From Lucifuga dentata (taxonomy: Eukaryota; Chordata; Actinopteri; Ophidiiformes; Bythitidae): DNA of 64,000 nt. The position numbers and the translations under genes are program-made. The notes under the pieces were generated by a model that saw only the letters and a program-made list of their open reading frames with translations, was not told where the DNA came from and did no database searches. Every line of letters begins with the position of its first letter. Position 1 is the stretch's first letter. The stretch is taken from positions 1-64,000 of the forward strand of contig VXCM01000412.1 in assembly GCA_014773175.1 (NCBI GenBank), given 5' to 3'. Below are positions 62,886 through 64,000 of the stretch, piece by piece.

Positions 62886-64000
62886 GATGGTCTTCCTGCA
62901 ATCCTGGCAGCCTGTGATCCTGCTGTCCGACAGTCCGTCTGTGTGCCTGGCAGCCTGTTCTTCTTCTGTCTGTGTGTGCTTGTATGTGTGTATCCTGGTC
63001 TCGGCGGCAACAGCAGCAGAGGTAGGCTGAGAAGGAGCTGACAGAGCAGCCAAGGCCAGGTAAAGGTACAGAACCCTCTGGTACTTATCCAAAGACCTCT
63101 TATAAATGAAGTTAAATAATGACACAAGAAGATCAAAGGTTCTTTGGTGAGAGAGACAGCGCTGTCCAACCAGGTGCTATATCAGTAAACACTATCTGAC
63201 TAGATGATAACAGCCTCAACCTTTCTCCTCAGGTTGAGGAGAAAGGTTGAAAGAAGAGTTGGCAGACTGAGAGGTAGAAATGTCATTTCTAATCCCAATG
63301 CTGTTCCCATTATTACTTTTTATGTCAAATAGAGGTGAACTTGATATTTTTGTCTTGAAAATGGCCCTCTACTCATCCAAGAGGCTTCATCACAACCTTG
63401 GGTATCAGTTCTAGATTAAAAAAAAAAAAAAAAAAANAAAAAAAAAAAAAAAAAAGCTGAATGAAGAACCTTCACCACCAATTTATGTAATCTTTCCAGT
63501 TCTCAAGTCTATCTGTTCAACTCTTGAACTCCCCTCTCTCACTTTTGAATTCATCTTCTGTCTCGATATGTAAATATTACTAAGTTTATTTGCATAGCCC
63601 AATATCATACATGAATGTACAACATATTTCAATAGTGGTTATATTTAAAAAAAAAAAAAAAAAGNTAAAAAAAAAAAAAAAAAGCTGCGGGCTGTATTTC
63701 TGGTGTTTAGTGAGGCAGTTGCTTTATCATTTGCAGATATTTTTCCATGCTTTACTGCATAGATTATGGTGATATAAATGACCACATGAATTTTGTTGGC
63801 TTATTGCCATCTGCAATTAAGCCATGGTTGTGCATTGTGTTGTTTGATGTCAAAGTCTATACATCTCTCATTTGCACTCAAGATTTAAAATAAAACTAAA
63901 ACTAGAATCTTTTTTTTTTCCAGGTGTTCTTCCTTCATACTTCAGGCTTTCAGTATCTGGGAACTTTTTTTTTTTTTTTAAATGCTAGGCAGTATATCAT
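62886..64000 (-). promoter_or_regulatory. cd36: cd36 upstream region (5'UTR/promoter, limits unknown)
   Basis: No other gene is seen. The reading frame stays open for 80 codons before the cd36 ATG. It contains AGATCAAAGG (63130-63139), a TCF/LEF-type and weak DR1-like word, a strong hairpin at 63217-63249 and A/T homopolymers with Ns at 63437 and 63665. No TATA box or start site can be assigned. Confidence 0.3.
63217..63249. repeat. 14-bp inverted repeat, 5-nt loop
   Basis: CAACCTTTCTCCTC (63217-63230) and GAGGAGAAAGGTTG (63236-63249) are exact reverse complements around AGGTT. A competing CCTCAACCT/AGGTTGAGG pairing overlaps it. Confidence 0.85.

Overview
This is vertebrate nuclear DNA, almost certainly from a ray-finned fish and probably a percomorph teleost (the exact species cannot be told). 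It is AT-rich, with long introns, many CA/GT/CT microsatellites and fish-type non-autonomous DNA transposons. There are no operons, no ribosome binding sites and no prokaryotic features. Two protein-coding genes can be rebuilt exon by exon, and every junction obeys GT/AG. They are sema3c on the + strand (17 coding exons, 21552-54072, 750 residues) and cd36 on the - strand (12 coding exons, 62885 down to 57426, 468 residues). Their predicted lengths are close to the human proteins (751 and 472 residues).

Layout. Bases 1-18.4 kb are upstream intergenic DNA. They hold a short ORF resembling the N-terminus of a hAT-like transposase, three copies of a TTAA-flanked MITE, a perfect 39-bp palindrome, a pyrimidine-rich segment and several stretches that look like conserved non-coding DNA. 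A possible 5'UTR exon of sema3c ends at 18702. The signal-peptide exon is at 21469-21642 and a 12.6-kb first coding intron follows. The remaining sema3c exons lie between 34230 and 54072. Intron 3 carries a hAT-type element with a perfect 8-bp target-site duplication. The sema3c 3' region (54073 to about 56034) contains a CA microsatellite and another MITE copy. The two genes converge, with 3.35 kb between their stop codons. cd36 fills 57.4-62.9 kb, with a MITE in one intron and a MITE fragment in another. Its upstream region runs to the window end.

Function. Sema3c is a secreted class-3 semaphorin (sema, PSI, Ig, basic tail) that guides axons, neural crest and vessels through neuropilin/plexin receptors. 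Cd36 is a class B scavenger receptor and fatty-acid translocase. They share no pathway; their adjacency and convergent orientation match the human 7q21 arrangement and are conserved microsynteny.

Assembly caution. There are 17 isolated single Ns. Six are flanked by identical 61-67-bp direct copies, one of which duplicates the last codons of sema3c. These look like failed contig joins rather than biology. I found no new multi-gene system. The most useful leads are a sema3c exon flanked by complementary dinucleotide repeats, a Cd36 lacking the lysine that lines the mammalian fatty-acid site, a TTAA MITE family, exact DR1 nuclear-receptor motifs around the locus, and two near-perfect hairpins.
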